This document shows positions 47,782-56,607 of a stretch of 64,000 nt of DNA, in pieces; positions within the stretch are counted from its first letter, which is position 1, and the number at the start of each line of letters is the position of its first letter. Made by a program: the position numbers and the translations under genes. The stretch is from G963662655 sp963665015. Its GTDB lineage: Bacteria; Cloacimonadota; Cloacimonadia; Cloacimonadales; JAIOQZ01. The notes beneath the pieces are model-generated. The model worked only from the letters and a program-made list of their open reading frames with translations. It did no database searches and was not told where the DNA came from. The DNA lies in the NCBI GenBank assembly GCA_963665015.2, contig CAXXSY010000003.1, positions 496,001 through 560,000 of the forward strand, read 5' to 3'.

Positions 47782-48401
47782 CTTCGGGTACGATCCTTTT
47801 CGTTGAAGGTGGCGGTAAAGACAACACTAAACTTAGTCGAAAATGCAGTGAAGGATTTCATAAATTTCTCGATAAAGCTGGTTTTCAAGGAAAACAACCA
47901 ACGATATTCGCTTCAGGTGGACGGACGCAAGCTTTCAAGGATTTCCGAAATGCCATTAAAATGGGCAAAAACGCTATACTATTGGTTGATAGTGAAGACA
48001 AGGTGAAGGAAAAGTCCCCTTGGAAACATTTGCAACAACGCGAAGGAACCCAATTCATCATTCCTGAAGATGCGACAGATGATCAATGTAATCTCATGGT
48101 AGTGATGATGGAATCGTGGTTTCTTGCTGATAAGAAAGTATTGGTGGACTTTTATGGACAGGGCTTCAATCAAAATGCTTTACCCAAACGTACCGATATA
48201 GAGAATATATCGAAAAAAGATGTTTACGATGCTCTGTTTAATGCAACGGCTCATTGTAAGACAAAGAAACCGTATAGCGAAAAGAATAAAAAAGATTCCT
48301 TCACTATTCTCAGTAAGATCGATCCTGAAAAGGTACGGGAAGCAAGTACTTGGGCGGATCGATTTCTGAACAATTTAGAACAAGCGATGAACCGACAATG
48401 A
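47775..48401 (+). CDS. DUF4276/TOPRIM-like partner protein, putative nuclease effector
   Basis: The product has 208 residues. The TOPRIM-like acidic set is visible: Glu11 in ILFVEGGGKDN, then Asp72 and Asp75 in AILLVDSEDKV, with a glycine-rich turn (ASGGRTQAFKDF) between. CNLMVVMMESWFLADKKVL near residue 115 and a lysine-rich TKKPYSEKNKKD follow, as in DUF4276 proteins. It overlaps the ATPase gene by seven bases, so the two are coexpressed and probably form a complex. By analogy to PARIS AriB or OLD nucleases it could cut DNA or tRNA on activation. No cleavage target can be read from the sequence. Confidence 0.72.
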   Translation: MVTSGTILFVEGGGKDNTKLSRKCSEGFHKFLDKAGFQGKQPTIFASGGRTQAFKDFRNAIKMGKNAILLVDSEDKVKEKSPWKHLQQREGTQFIIPEDATDDQCNLMVVMMESWFLADKKVLVDFYGQGFNQNALPKRTDIENISKKDVYDALFNATAHCKTKKPYSEKNKKDSFTILSKIDPEKVREASTWADRFLNNLEQAMNRQ

Positions 48402-48408
48402 GGTACCC

Positions 48409-49374
48409 ATGCGTATATTCATCATAGGCTCCGGTAACTGGGGCACCACGCTGGCGACGCTGTTCTGCCGGAAAAACGACGTCTATCTGTGGACGATCGA
48501 TCATAAGGAAGCGGACGAGATCAACCGGACGCGCGAGAATAAGGCGTTCCTTCCCGGAAAGAAGCTTCCCGAGCGAATCACGGTCGAGAGCAAGTACAGC
48601 CGTTCGATCGAGGCGGACGACCTGGTGATCCTGGCGATTCCGTCACGCCGTATCGAGTCGCTTGCCATCGAGCTGAAAGAGACCGGCGTTCGCAACATCC
48701 TGAACGTCTCCAAGGGTCTCAAGCACGACACGCTGATGACGGTGAAGCAGATCGTGCGCAAGCATCTTCCGGACGTGCAGTTCGCCACGCTCAGCGGTCC
48801 GACCATCTCGCGCGAGATCGCCGAAGGGCTACCCGCCAAGGCCGTGCTCGCTTCCGGTCATCTGGAACTGCTGATGTCGCTGCAAGAGGTTCTCGAAAAC
48901 GACCTTCTGACCTTCGAATTCAGCCGCGACATCGACGGTATCGAGCTATGCGGATCGCTCAAGGGACTCATCGCCATCGCGGTGGGCATCGCCGACGGAC
49001 TCGGGCTCAAGACCAATATTTTCGGCCTGATCATGACCTACGGCTTGCAGGAATTCGCCATCGTGCTGGAGTTCCTGGGTGTCTCGACGAAGACGGTGTA
49101 TGGGATCGCCGGCGCGGGAGACCTGATCACGACGTGCCTCTCGGAGAACAGCCGGAACCGGCGATTCGGTAAACTGCTCGGTGAAGGAAAGACCCGCGAG
49201 GAAGCGTTGCAGGAAGTCGGTATGGTGGTCGAGGGTGTCTCGATGGCGAAGACGATCGAGCAGATTTCGCGCTTCAATCTGAACATCCCGCTGTTCGACA
49301 GCATCGCCAGGATTATCTTCGAGCCGGTGGAAGACGTAAGGGACGCACTTCTCAAACCGCTCTTGTATCGGTGA
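48409..49374 (+). CDS. gpsA: Glycerol-3-phosphate dehydrogenase [NAD(P)+]
   Basis: The product has 321 residues. FIIGSGNWGTTLATLF is the dinucleotide loop, LCGSLKGLIAIAVGIADGLG holds the catalytic lysine region, and YGIAGAGDLITTCLSENSRN is the substrate-binding signature. It reduces dihydroxyacetone phosphate to sn-glycerol 3-phosphate for phospholipid synthesis. It starts eight bases after the DUF4276 gene with TGAGGTACCC as a modest ribosome site. It is followed by a small unknown gene, ndk and a transporter. Confidence 0.96.
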   Translation: MRIFIIGSGNWGTTLATLFCRKNDVYLWTIDHKEADEINRTRENKAFLPGKKLPERITVESKYSRSIEADDLVILAIPSRRIESLAIELKETGVRNILNVSKGLKHDTLMTVKQIVRKHLPDVQFATLSGPTISREIAEGLPAKAVLASGHLELLMSLQEVLENDLLTFEFSRDIDGIELCGSLKGLIAIAVGIADGLGLKTNIFGLIMTYGLQEFAIVLEFLGVSTKTVYGIAGAGDLITTCLSENSRNRRFGKLLGEGKTREEALQEVGMVVEGVSMAKTIEQISRFNLNIPLFDSIARIIFEPVEDVRDALLKPLLYR

Positions 49375-49448
49375 ATCGAGAAATTTATTGCCAAAATTTC
49401 CGGCGTATGTAAATTCGCTTGAAAATGTCTTAGCAGGTGGAGGTTTTC

Positions 49449-49775
49449 ATGCCAAACGAAGTTCAACCCGAGATGCAGATAAACTTTGAAAGTCTTTTGA
49501 AACAGGGCTTTGCGGTTATCGATGTCCGGTACCGCGAGTACGAAATCTCGTCAGAGATGTACAAGTACGTGATCGCCCATGTGGAGAAGGATCGAGAAGC
49601 GTTCTACGCGGATATGCTCAAGCATTATCTGAATCGCGAGGTCAAGGACAAAAACGTTCTGGAGCTCTGGGTCAAGATTCTCAAGCACAAGCTGAAAATG
49701 AGCGAACTGCTCAACCGCGACATCTCGATCAAGGTTGCCGCGCTGGATTACTTCGAAACCAAGGGAACGATTTGA
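49449..49775 (+). CDS. Small hypothetical protein between gpsA and ndk
   Basis: The product has 108 residues from ATG 49449 behind GTGGAGGTTTTC. It is predicted mostly helical and highly charged: QINFESLLKQGFAVIDVRYR, then YVIAHVEKDREAFYADMLK and KDKNVLELWVKILKHKLKMS. No signal peptide, membrane helix or catalytic motif is seen. Its TGA overlaps the ATG of ndk by one base, so the two are translationally coupled. I do not recognise the family. Confidence 0.65.
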   Translation: MPNEVQPEMQINFESLLKQGFAVIDVRYREYEISSEMYKYVIAHVEKDREAFYADMLKHYLNREVKDKNVLELWVKILKHKLKMSELLNRDISIKVAALDYFETKGTI

Positions 49776-50188
49776 TGCAGCACACGCTTCTTCTCATCAA
49801 GCCGAACGCGACGAAGAAACATGTCTCCGGCGCGATTCTCAAGATGATCGAGGAGGCGGGATTCGTGATCGAAGGTCTGAAAATGTTCCGGATGGATCGT
49901 GCGTTTGCCGAGACATTCTACGCGGTGCACAAGGGCAAGCCGTTCTACGAAAAACTGGTGGAATTCATGGTCTCGGGGAAGACCATCGCGGTCGCGCTCA
50001 CGCGTGAGAACGCGGTGCAATTTCTGCGGGAGTTCATCGGCGCGACCAACCCGGAGGAAGCCGATGAGGGTACGATCCGGTGCCTGTACGGCGACACGGT
50101 GACCCTGAATGCGGTACACGCCTCCGATTGCGTAGAAAATGCCCGAAAGGAACTCGCGTTCGTCTTTCCTGATCTGAAATTGACCTGA
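49775..50188 (+). CDS. ndk: Nucleoside diphosphate kinase
   Basis: The product has 137 residues. TLLLIKPNATKKHVSGAILK at the start and NAVHASDCVENARKELAFVF near residue 110, which holds the phospho-accepting histidine, are the family signatures. It transfers the gamma phosphate between nucleoside triphosphates and diphosphates. The ATG at 49775 overlaps the previous stop, and the next gene's ATG overlaps this gene's TGA, giving a chain of coupled genes. The usual VHGSDS is VHASDC here, a mild variation. Confidence 0.95.
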   Translation: MQHTLLLIKPNATKKHVSGAILKMIEEAGFVIEGLKMFRMDRAFAETFYAVHKGKPFYEKLVEFMVSGKTIAVALTRENAVQFLREFIGATNPEEADEGTIRCLYGDTVTLNAVHASDCVENARKELAFVFPDLKLT

Positions 50189-51006
50189 TGTCATACCTGA
50201 TCCTGAGCATTCTGTGTTCCGCGATCATCGCCAACTACCTCAAATTCATCTCGCAGCGCGGCGGGTTGTCGTTCCCGACCGTTTTCCTCGGTAACTACTT
50301 CGTTGCCGCCATCGTCAGCTATTCCATCAATAAAACACCACTTCATCAGGCGGATCAATTCGATCTGGTGATGGGCGCGCTCGCCGGCGTGCTGCTCATC
50401 GGATGCTTCCTCATCTACCGAAAGTCCATCGATGTGTCCGGTCTCGCCATCAGTGTCAGCGCGATGAGGGCGTCGCTCATGATCCCGGTTATGCTGTCTC
50501 TGGTATGGTTTGGCGAAAAACTGATGGCGTGGAACTACCTGGGTATCGTCCTCGTGCTGTACGCCTTCTGGATGCTGGGCCGGAAGCGGAAGGTGCATGG
50601 ACTGTACTGGATTCTGGCGTTGTTCATTTCGGCAGGTGTGATGGATTCGTTTTTCAAGATATACAAGGTCTTCGGCGCTCATTCGGAGAGCTTCTTCCTG
50701 GTGATCGGCTTTTCCTGCGCTTTCGTTGCCACGCTGATTCTGATCGCGATCCGAAGAGAGTCCATCTCGATCCGATCGTTTCTGTGGGGGCTCCTTCTGG
50801 GCGTTCCCAATCAATTGACCGCGTTCTTTTTCATGAAATCCCTTGGATCGATCCCCGCGACGATCGCTTATCCCACACGCGCCGCAAGCATCGTGCTGCT
50901 CTGCGTTGCCTCGGATATCGTTTTCTGGAGGCTCCGCATCAACGCGAGGCAGGCGATCGGATACGCCATCATCGTGATCGGTATCGTGCTGCTGAATCTT
51001 GCGTAG
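50188..51006 (+). CDS. EamA-like (drug/metabolite transporter superfamily) membrane protein
   Basis: The product has 272 residues with about ten short hydrophobic helices in two halves, the EamA/DMT layout: SYLILSILCSAIIANYLKFI opens, and IPVMLSLVWFGEKLMAWNY and AFWMLGRKRKVHG end the first half. The second half ends ARQAIGYAIIVIGIVLLNLA, where the FGE and GYAIIV blocks fit. The substrate is unknown; members export metabolites or amino acids. It is coupled to ndk by an ATGA-type overlap. Confidence 0.85.
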   Translation: MSYLILSILCSAIIANYLKFISQRGGLSFPTVFLGNYFVAAIVSYSINKTPLHQADQFDLVMGALAGVLLIGCFLIYRKSIDVSGLAISVSAMRASLMIPVMLSLVWFGEKLMAWNYLGIVLVLYAFWMLGRKRKVHGLYWILALFISAGVMDSFFKIYKVFGAHSESFFLVIGFSCAFVATLILIAIRRESISIRSFLWGLLLGVPNQLTAFFFMKSLGSIPATIAYPTRAASIVLLCVASDIVFWRLRINARQAIGYAIIVIGIVLLNLA

Positions 51007-51214
51007 ATTTTTTATACGGATCAATCGGCGGAAAAAGTCACCCGACCCGTATGGAACAGGATCGAAACTGACCTTGAAGGTTGAAAGAGTCCTTTTGTCT
51101 TGTGCCCGGTGGTCTCTGATCAATATGCCAATTATCTGAAATTTCAGTCGTTTCTAAAAAAATATTGACGTAAATAGACGAATTGTTCAAGTTGATCTTT
51201 ACTGGAAAAATGGT

Positions 51215-51898
51215 ATGATGGAACGAAAATATATTGTTGCGATAGATGGCCCTGCCTCGTCGGGTAAGAGCACAACCGCGAAGAGGCTGGCGCATGAATT
51301 GAAGTATGTCTATATCGACACGGGCGCGATGTACCGTGCCTGTGGGCTGTGCTCGTTGAACCGCGGTATCGCGCTTGACGATCTGGACGGACTGGCCCGG
51401 ATGCTGGACACGATTTCGATCGATGTTCAGTATGATCCGGAGGGGAACCGATTGTTCCTCGACGGCGTGGATGTCACCAGTGAGATACGCCAGGAGAACA
51501 TCTCGCGTCTGGCCTCGGAGATCGCGGTGATCGGCATCGTTCGCAAGAAGATGGTCGATCTTCAGCGCAAGCTGGGCGAGAAGGGCGGCGTGATCATGGA
51601 CGGACGCGATATCGGCACGGTGGTTTTTCCGGATGCCGACTACAAGTTCTTTATGACGGCGGATGTCCGGATACGTGCGGAGAGGCGCTGGATGGAGCTC
51701 CAGAAGAAGGGCGTGGATGTGCCGCTCGACAAGATCGAAGAAGAGCTGCGCTGGCGCGACCTGAATGACAGCAGCCGCGCGATCGCTCCGCTGAAGCAGG
51801 CGGACGACGCGATAAGGATCGATACGACGAATCTGTCGGTCGATGAACAGGTACGAGTACTCCAAGAGTATATAAAAGATCATTGTAAAAAGCGATAA
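51215..51898 (+). CDS. cmk: Cytidylate kinase
   Basis: The product has 227 residues. The P-loop is AIDGPASSGKSTTAKRLA at about 9-26. YIDTGAMYRA near 34, MDGRDIGTVVFP near 128 and RWRDLNDSSRAIAPLKQADD near 175 are CMP-kinase signatures. It phosphorylates CMP and dCMP. It heads the cmk-plsC-ispH-rpsA string, an order known from several phyla. The 208 bp upstream probably hold the promoter, but nothing specific is recognised. The start may be either of two adjacent ATG codons. Confidence 0.96.
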   Translation: MMERKYIVAIDGPASSGKSTTAKRLAHELKYVYIDTGAMYRACGLCSLNRGIALDDLDGLARMLDTISIDVQYDPEGNRLFLDGVDVTSEIRQENISRLASEIAVIGIVRKKMVDLQRKLGEKGGVIMDGRDIGTVVFPDADYKFFMTADVRIRAERRWMELQKKGVDVPLDKIEEELRWRDLNDSSRAIAPLKQADDAIRIDTTNLSVDEQVRVLQEYIKDHCKKR

Positions 51899-51918
51899 CG
51901 ACGTGAAAACGAGACTGT

Positions 51919-52563
51919 GTGAAAAGCGGTAAAATGGTGAACGACAAAACAGCGCAACAGAGTGTGGATAAGCCACGCATGGGTTACGCGATCATCCAGG
52001 CGATCTTCAGGTTTTTCTTTTTTGTAATTTATGGCGGTAAAGTTATGCATCGGGAACGTTTCTTGCATATTCGTAATGCCGTCATCGCCTCGAATCATCT
52101 GGCGTATCCGGATCCACCGTTTATCGGCTCGATGATACCGTACGAGATTCACTATCTTGCCAAGAGTGAGATATTTCGCACTCCGATTTCGAAGAAGATT
52201 TTTCGGAACGTGAACGCGATCCCGATCCGGCGCGGTATGATCGACCGGAATTCGATGAACATGGTCCTCGAATGTCTGGATGACGGAGAGTCGGTATTGA
52301 TCTTTCCGGAAGGCAGTCGAAAGAAATTCAAAGCGAGGCCCGGTATCGGGATGGTGGCGATCCGCTCAGGAAAGCCGGTCATACCGGTGCGGATAGAGAA
52401 CACGCATCGTCTGTGGGGATGTTTCTTCCGCAGGCACAGGCTCCGAATGGTGGTCGGCGAGCCGATCACGGTCGGAGAGATTTCCGGCTATTCAGACGAT
52501 AAAGAGGGCTATCGGGCATTGTCGAACATGATTCTGGAGCGGATTAATGAGCTCGGGGATTGA
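51919..52563 (+). CDS. plsC: 1-acyl-sn-glycerol-3-phosphate acyltransferase (PlsC family)
   Basis: The product has 214 residues starting at GTG 51919. A hydrophobic N-terminal helix (IIQAIFRFFFFVIYGGKVMH) precedes the HX4D motif NHLAYPDPPFIGS near residue 57. AIPIRRG near 100 and FPEGSRKKFKARPG near 125 are motifs II and III of the acyltransferase. It acylates lysophosphatidic acid at the inner membrane to give phosphatidic acid. Its end overlaps ispH by 17 bases. The start choice is uncertain by a few codons (ATG at 51934 is possible). Confidence 0.92.
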   Translation: MKSGKMVNDKTAQQSVDKPRMGYAIIQAIFRFFFFVIYGGKVMHRERFLHIRNAVIASNHLAYPDPPFIGSMIPYEIHYLAKSEIFRTPISKKIFRNVNAIPIRRGMIDRNSMNMVLECLDDGESVLIFPEGSRKKFKARPGIGMVAIRSGKPVIPVRIENTHRLWGCFFRRHRLRMVVGEPITVGEISGYSDDKEGYRALSNMILERINELGD

Positions 52564-53446
52564 AGTACGCCTGGCTCGTAATTCGGGTTTTTGCTTCGGC
52601 GTGAAGCGTGCTATCAACATGGCGATGAAGTCGGCACCCGTGAGCGATAACATTGTTACGCTGGGCCCGATCATTCACAATCCGCAGATGGTGGAGAAGC
52701 TCAAGAGTCACGGGATCGACTATGTCGATTCGGCGGACCAGATTCCATCGGGCGCGACGGTGATCATCCGTTCGCACGGCGTGACGCGCCAGACGATGGA
52801 GGAGCTGAGGAGCCGGGACCTCCGGATCATCGACGCGACCTGTCCGTATGTGTCCAAGACCTTCCATCACGCGGAGGAGCTGAAGAAACAGGGCTTCGCC
52901 GTGATGATCCTGGGAGACGCGAAACATCCGGAAGTGATCGCGCTGAAATCGTATGTGAACGGCGATGCGGAGATCGTGGCCTCGGCGAGTGAATTTCCTG
53001 AGCGGACTTATCGGCGACTGGGGATCGTTTCGCAGACAACGCAGTCCGTGGAAAAGTTTCAGGAACTGGTTTGCCGCGCGATTCCGAATTGTGACGAGAT
53101 TCATCTGATCAATACGATCTGCAACGCGACCAACATCCGTCAGGATTCGACGCTGCAACTGGCGAAGAAGAGCGATCTGATGATCGTGATCGGAGGCAGG
53201 AACAGCTCAAACACGAAGATGCTCGCCAGGATCAGCGATCGCTGGACGGAAACGCATCACATCGAGACCGCGCAGGAGATCGATCCGGCGTGGTTCGCAA
53301 AGAAAAAGAATATCGGGATAACCGCCGGCGCTTCAACACCGGACTGGATTATTATCGATGTCTATAATGTAATAAAAGAAAATATAGGTGCAAGGGATTT
53401 GAAGGCTATGAACGTCGAAGATATCCCCGGTTACAAGGAGGAATGA
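52547..53446 (+). CDS. ispH: 4-hydroxy-3-methylbut-2-enyl diphosphate reductase
   Basis: The product has 299 residues. The three iron-sulfur cysteines are in NSGFCFGVKRAI (near 18), DATCPYVSKT (near 103) and NTICNATNIRQ (near 193), in the family order. VIIRSHGVTRQTMEEL and ASTPDWIIIDV are further IspH blocks. It makes IPP and DMAPP in the last step of the MEP isoprenoid route. Its TGA overlaps the ATG of rpsA by four bases, and its last codons supply the rpsA ribosome site AAGGAGGA. Confidence 0.97.
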   Translation: MSSGIEVRLARNSGFCFGVKRAINMAMKSAPVSDNIVTLGPIIHNPQMVEKLKSHGIDYVDSADQIPSGATVIIRSHGVTRQTMEELRSRDLRIIDATCPYVSKTFHHAEELKKQGFAVMILGDAKHPEVIALKSYVNGDAEIVASASEFPERTYRRLGIVSQTTQSVEKFQELVCRAIPNCDEIHLINTICNATNIRQDSTLQLAKKSDLMIVIGGRNSSNTKMLARISDRWTETHHIETAQEIDPAWFAKKKNIGITAGASTPDWIIIDVYNVIKENIGARDLKAMNVEDIPGYKEE

Positions 53447-55761
53447 TGTATCTGGACCATGACGAAAACGAAACAATCGTCGAAACACAAGAGCACAACG
53501 ACACGAAGCAGGAAGAAATCACGATGGATGTGACCACCGAGGAAGAAAAGCCTGTCGCGGAAGAAGCTACGGAAGAGACCGAGGAAGCTCCGAAGCCGAT
53601 GACCGATGAAGAAAAGATGATGGAGATGTATGAGTCAACATTCAACAACATACGTCCCGGACAGATCATCGAAGGCATCGTTATCGACTTCAACGAGAAG
53701 GAAGTCCTTGTCGATATCGGCTTCAAGTCCGAAGGAACGATTCCGATCGGTGAGTTTTCCAATTCCGATTTGCCGGATCGGTATTCCAAGGTTCACGTCT
53801 TCATCAACGCGATCGAAGACGGTGAAGGAAAACTGAAGCTGTCCAAGAAGAAAGCCGATTTCTATATGCATCTCGAGAAACTCAAAGAGATGTACAAGAA
53901 CCGCCAGACGGTCAGAGGCCTGCTGAAACGTCGCGTCAAGGGTGGAATGATCGCCGAGATCATGGGTCTCGAAGCGTTCCTGCCCGGCTCGCAGATTTCG
54001 CTCAAGCCGATCCCGAACCTGGATCAGTTCATCGGCAAGGAGAGCGAATTCAAGATCATCAAGCTGGATGAAGACCGCCGCAACATCATCGTTTCTCGCA
54101 AGCAGGTTCTGGAGCAGGACCTCGAGAAGAAGAAAGATGAGCTGCGCGACAAGATCCAGGTGAACGCCGAACTCGACGGTGAGGTGAAGAACATCACCGA
54201 TTACGGCGCGTTCATTGATCTGGGTGGAATCGACGGCCTCCTGCATATCACGGATATGTCGTACGGACGCATCAAACATCCTTCCGAAATGCTCAACATC
54301 GGGGACAAACTCAAGGTCAAGGTGATCGGATTCGATCAGGATTCCGATCGCGTATCGCTCGGGCTCAAGCAACTGGTTCCGCACCCGTGGGAGAACATCG
54401 AAGCGAAGTACCCCGAGGGAACCAAGGTCTCCGGCAAGGTGGTCAATATCACCAACTACGGCGCGTTCATCGAGCTGGAACCGGGTGTCGAAGGTCTGGT
54501 ACACGTCTCGGAGATGTCCTGGACGAAGAAGATCAACCATCCGAACCAGATCGTCAAGACCGGCGACTCGATCAACGCCATCGTCCTCTCCGTCTCGAAG
54601 GAAGACCAGCGTATCTCTCTGGGAATGAAGCAGATGGAAGCGAATCCCTGGCTCACCATCGACGAGCGTTATCCCATTGGCAAGATCATCAGCCGTAAGA
54701 TCAAGAGTATCACCCCGTTCGGCGTGTTTGTCGAGATTGAAGACGACATCGACGGACTGGTGCATATCTCCGATATATCCTGGACGAAGCGCATCTACCA
54801 TCCCAAGGAAGTGTATAAGGTCGGTCAGGAGATCGAAGCCAAGGTGCTTTCCATCGACAAGGCGTTGCATCGTATCGCGCTGGGCGTGAAGCAGATGCAC
54901 TCCGATCCGTGGGAAAATCTGGATCACCTGCTGCCGGTCAACACCGAGATATCCGGTACGATCAGCAAGCTGATCCCCAAGGGTATCCTGGTGGATGTCC
55001 CCGCCAACGGCACCGTCGTGGAAGGATTCGTTCCGATGTCTCATCTGGCGATCCCGCGCATCGACAAGCTGCAATTCGCGTTCGATATCGGCGAAGAGCT
55101 TCCGCTCAAGGTGATCGAGCTCGATACCGAAAACCGTCGGCTCATCCTCAGCGTGAAGGCGTTCTACTTCGGTAGGGATCGCGATGAAAAGGCCGAATTC
55201 CTTCGCGAGCACGAAGCGCGTATTCAGGACCGCAAAGAAGCGGCTCAGAAGCGGGAAGAAACCAAAGCTGCCCGCAAGCGCGCAAAACAGGGGCAGAAGG
55301 ATCAGGACGGGACGACCGAAGACGAGGTAGCGGAAGACGCAATGGTCGATGAAACCACGCCGGAAGAAGCGGTTGTGGAAATGGTCGTTGATCAGCAAGT
55401 CGATTCGTATGTCGAGGAAGAGGCTCCCGTAGAAGAATCCCTCGAAGAGGAAGAAGTTCCGGCTGAAGAACCTGTCGAAGAGGTTGCCGAGGAAGACGCT
55501 CCGGCCGAAGAATCGGTCGAAGAGGTTGAAGAGGAAGAAGCTCCGGTAGAAGAACCTGTCGAAGAGGTTGCCGAGGAAGAAGTTCCGGCTGAAGAACCTG
55601 TCGAAGATGCTGAAGAGGAAGACGCTCCCGCTGAAGAACCTGTCGAAGAGGTTGCCGAGGAAGAAGCTCCTGTAGAAGAACCTGTCGAAGAGGTTGAAGA
55701 GGAAGACGCTCCCGAAGAGGAACCTGTCGAAGCTGAAGAGCAAGAAGAAGACAAAGAATAA
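53443..55761 (+). CDS. rpsA: 30S ribosomal protein S1 with long acidic repetitive C-terminus
   Basis: The product has 772 residues. An acidic N-terminal extension (1-65) is followed by six S1 domains at roughly 70-140, 155-220, 240-310, 325-395, 410-480 and 497-570. These are marked by repeats of ITDYGAFIDLGGIDGLLHIT, ITNYGAFIELEPGVEGLVHV and ITPFGVFVEIEDDIDGLVHI. A basic linker (KAARKRAKQGQKDQ) precedes about 130 residues of Glu-rich sequence made of seven 14-residue repeats (EEEAPVEEPVEEVA-like). S1 brings mRNA to the 30S subunit. The tail is not part of canonical S1. A strong terminator follows. Confidence 0.95.
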   Translation: MMYLDHDENETIVETQEHNDTKQEEITMDVTTEEEKPVAEEATEETEEAPKPMTDEEKMMEMYESTFNNIRPGQIIEGIVIDFNEKEVLVDIGFKSEGTIPIGEFSNSDLPDRYSKVHVFINAIEDGEGKLKLSKKKADFYMHLEKLKEMYKNRQTVRGLLKRRVKGGMIAEIMGLEAFLPGSQISLKPIPNLDQFIGKESEFKIIKLDEDRRNIIVSRKQVLEQDLEKKKDELRDKIQVNAELDGEVKNITDYGAFIDLGGIDGLLHITDMSYGRIKHPSEMLNIGDKLKVKVIGFDQDSDRVSLGLKQLVPHPWENIEAKYPEGTKVSGKVVNITNYGAFIELEPGVEGLVHVSEMSWTKKINHPNQIVKTGDSINAIVLSVSKEDQRISLGMKQMEANPWLTIDERYPIGKIISRKIKSITPFGVFVEIEDDIDGLVHISDISWTKRIYHPKEVYKVGQEIEAKVLSIDKALHRIALGVKQMHSDPWENLDHLLPVNTEISGTISKLIPKGILVDVPANGTVVEGFVPMSHLAIPRIDKLQFAFDIGEELPLKVIELDTENRRLILSVKAFYFGRDRDEKAEFLREHEARIQDRKEAAQKREETKAARKRAKQGQKDQDGTTEDEVAEDAMVDETTPEEAVVEMVVDQQVDSYVEEEAPVEESLEEEEVPAEEPVEEVAEEDAPAEESVEEVEEEEAPVEEPVEEVAEEEVPAEEPVEDAEEEDAPAEEPVEEVAEEEAPVEEPVEEVEEEDAPEEEPVEAEEQEEDKE
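55447..55740 (+). repeat. Seven 42-bp tandem repeats inside rpsA
   Basis: Units of 42 bp start at 55447, 55489, 55531, 55573, 55615, 55657 and 55699. Each encodes a 14-residue unit of the form EEEAPVEEPVEEVA with conservative swaps (V/A, E/D, S/P). Codon-level identity between units is high, so the number is probably changeable by slippage or recombination. Confidence 0.9.
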
Positions 55762-55776
55762 TCAACGATATATGTT

Positions 55777-55806
55777 GGGCGGTTGTTACTGACCGCCCTT
55801 TTTTTA
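55777..55806 (+). terminator. Rho-independent terminator after rpsA
   Basis: GGGCGGT and ACCGCCC form a seven-pair stem around TGTTACTG, followed by seven T. It lies 16 bp past the stop and before aroK. Confidence 0.9.
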
Positions 55807-55830
55807 TGTCCGGTGTTGAGGGGAGAACGA

Positions 55831-56280
55831 ATGATCTTTCTGATCGGATTCATGGGATGTGGCAAGACGACGATGGGTCAGCGCATGGCAAGCAGGATGC
55901 GGCTTCGGTTCTACGATATCGACGCTTTGATCGAAGCGTCGCAAGATATGAGCATCGCGGGGATCATGGATCGGCACGGCGAGTCGTTTTTCCGTGACCT
56001 CGAGATGCGAGTACTAAAGAATATGCCGGAAGACGGTGTGTGCGCGACCGGTGGCGGCATCGTCCTGCGAGCGGAAAACCGAGAGCTCCTGAAAAACCCG
56101 AAGCATCGAACCATTCTCATCGATCCGCCGTGGGAAATCCTGTGGGAGCGCATCAAGAGCAGCCATCGACCATTGATCAAGGGTAGAACGGAATCGGAGG
56201 TCATGAAGCTTTGGCAGGAACGCCAGCCGCTCTATCACGAATGTGCCGGCATGACCCTGATCAGTCCCGGGAACGATTGA
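55831..56280 (+). CDS. aroK: Shikimate kinase
   Basis: The product has 149 residues from ATG 55831 behind GGGGAGAACGA. The P-loop GFMGCGKTTMGQRMA is at about 6-20. FYDIDALIE holds the DxD-type motif near 33, RDLEMRVLKNM the shikimate arginine region, ATGGGIVLRAEN near 72 and RPLIKG near 110 the lid. It phosphorylates shikimate in the chorismate pathway. It is slightly short compared with typical AroK (about 170). No other aro gene is adjacent, and it follows the rpsA terminator. Confidence 0.93.
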   Translation: MIFLIGFMGCGKTTMGQRMASRMRLRFYDIDALIEASQDMSIAGIMDRHGESFFRDLEMRVLKNMPEDGVCATGGGIVLRAENRELLKNPKHRTILIDPPWEILWERIKSSHRPLIKGRTESEVMKLWQERQPLYHECAGMTLISPGND

Positions 56281-56607
56281 TCCATATCGGATATTTTATA
56301 TTTATATACAAATGATATGTTTTTATCCTCAGCAGAGAAATAGAGACCCTCACCCTGCCCCTCTCCCACTTCGCGGGTGAGGGGACACCTATTTGCAGAT
56401 AGCGCTTCCCTTTAGCTCCTTCTCCTCCCGGTGCATCGGGACGGGAGAAGGCGGAGGATGAGGATTACACTTTTCACAGAGTCTGTCTGTCTTGCCTATT
56501 CCTCTGGTCTCTCATCTCTCGCAGCGCTCGACCTCCGGGCGAGCCTTCCTACCGATGGCATGAGAAATGCAATGTAATTAGCCGAAAAATAATATACAAC
56601 GGAGGCT
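56281..56607. repeat. Gap with family D (copy 2, inverted) and family H repeats
   Basis: From 56345 to 56466, ACCCTCACCCTGCCCCTCTC...TTCGCGGGTGAGGGG and TCCCGGTGCATCGGGACGGG...GGATGAGGATT repeat, in reverse, the elements at 7531-7672. At 56523-56544, AGCGCTCGACCTCCGGGCG followed by AGC is family H, also found at 59739-59760. CGGAGGCT just before 56608 is the ribosome site of the next gene. Confidence 0.7.

Noticed and set aside
46597..48401. Canonical PARIS system (AriA/AriB)
   Set aside because: The partner has the look of DUF4276 rather than DUF4435, so only a resemblance in design is claimed.
55447..55740. Regular 42-bp repeats considered as a CRISPR array
   Set aside because: There are no spacers, the repeats are contiguous and in frame, and they encode the S1 tail.
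53635..55743. 702-codon antisense open frame across rpsA, with a repetitive Phe-rich end
   Set aside because: The repeats are the reverse reading of the Glu-rich tail codons (GAA/GAG become TTC/CTC). S1 domains on the plus strand are unmistakable.
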